Positions 8,096 through 8,222 of a stretch of 8,222 bases of DNA are shown here, piece by piece; within the stretch, counting starts at the first letter, position 1, and every line of letters starts with the position of its first letter. Origin of the DNA: Paenarthrobacter nitroguajacolicus JCM 14115 (lineage in GTDB: Bacteria > Actinomycetota > Actinomycetes > Actinomycetales > Micrococcaceae); NCBI GenBank assembly GCA_001313365.1, contig BBFS01000140.1, positions 1 to 8,222 of the forward strand, in the 5' to 3' direction. Made by a program: the position numbers and the translations under genes. The notes below the pieces were generated by a model, which saw only the letters and a list, made by a program, of their open reading frames with translations, made no database searches and was not told the DNA's origin.

Positions 8096-8222
8096 TTAAA
8101 GGGCCGAAGCGGCGTCCCTGACTTTGATGAGCGTGCGCAGGTTCCTTGTAGTCGTGCTGGCTTTGTAGCGTGCTTGGCCGAGAGCTTGCTGAAGGGGCTG
8201 TCCAGCGTCCGCCGGCGGGAGC
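8096..8222 (-). CDS. 3' end of an unidentified convergent gene (partial)
   Basis: The complementary strand is open from the window edge to a TAA at 8098-8096. The 41 residues read LPPADAGQPLQQALGQ, then ARYKASTTTRNLRTLIKVRD and AASAL. The composition looks like real protein, with an amphipathic helix-like Q/A/L stretch, and the third codon positions are rich in C. It would converge on the GTPase gene, with only 11 bp between the stop codons. I do not recognise the family. The GGGG at 8151-8154 would need checking, because other G runs in the window are unreliable. Confidence 0.5.
   Translation of the reverse strand, partial: LPPADAGQPLQQALGQARYKASTTTRNLRTLIKVRDAASAL

Overview
The window looks like a chromosomal housekeeping segment from a high-GC actinobacterium, most likely a member of the Micrococcaceae close to Arthrobacter or Paenarthrobacter. 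This rests on GC-rich codon use, the gene order around gltX, and two large GTPases of an actinobacterial type. No database search was possible, so the genus is an inference. All complete genes run on the + strand. A short partial reading frame on the - strand closes the window.

Layout: (1) 1-84, three copies of a repeat phased at 32 bp. (2) 117-922, a metallo-beta-lactamase-fold hydrolase. (3) 945-1735, a fumarylacetoacetate hydrolase (FAH) family protein. (4) 1757-1806, a 50-nt near-perfect hairpin. (5) 1859-3386, glutamyl-tRNA synthetase gltX. (6) 3401-4134, a HAD-family hydrolase. (7) 4190-4594, a tRNA unit with promoter, tRNA-Gln(CTG), tRNA-Glu(CTC) and an intrinsic terminator. (8) 4659-6461 and 6458-8084, two overlapping genes for large membrane-associated, dynamin-like or YfjP-like GTPases. 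(9) 8096-8222, the convergent 3' end of an unidentified gene.

The gltX part has a clear functional theme. In most actinobacteria a non-discriminating GluRS charges both tRNA-Glu and tRNA-Gln, and GatCAB then amidates Glu-tRNA(Gln). The enzyme and both kinds of tRNA substrate are encoded here within about 2.7 kb. The GTPase pair is probably one membrane-remodelling unit: the first protein has a C-terminal hydrophobic stretch, the second has two transmembrane segments, and their genes share an ATGA overlap.

The most unusual property is the sequence itself. Runs of 7-8 G or C are very common (24 runs), while runs of 5 or 6 are scarce. Where protein motifs, a tRNA stem or a terminator palindrome predict the run length, the runs are 2-3 bases too long. 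Single bases are also missing or added elsewhere. As a result five of the six large genes are frameshifted, including gltX four times. Because gltX should be essential and RNA elements are affected too, I read these as consensus or sequencing errors, not as decay or phase variation. Protein predictions from this record should be corrected before use. I found no convincing undescribed system; the phased repeats and the tandem GTPase pair are the biologically most interesting parts.
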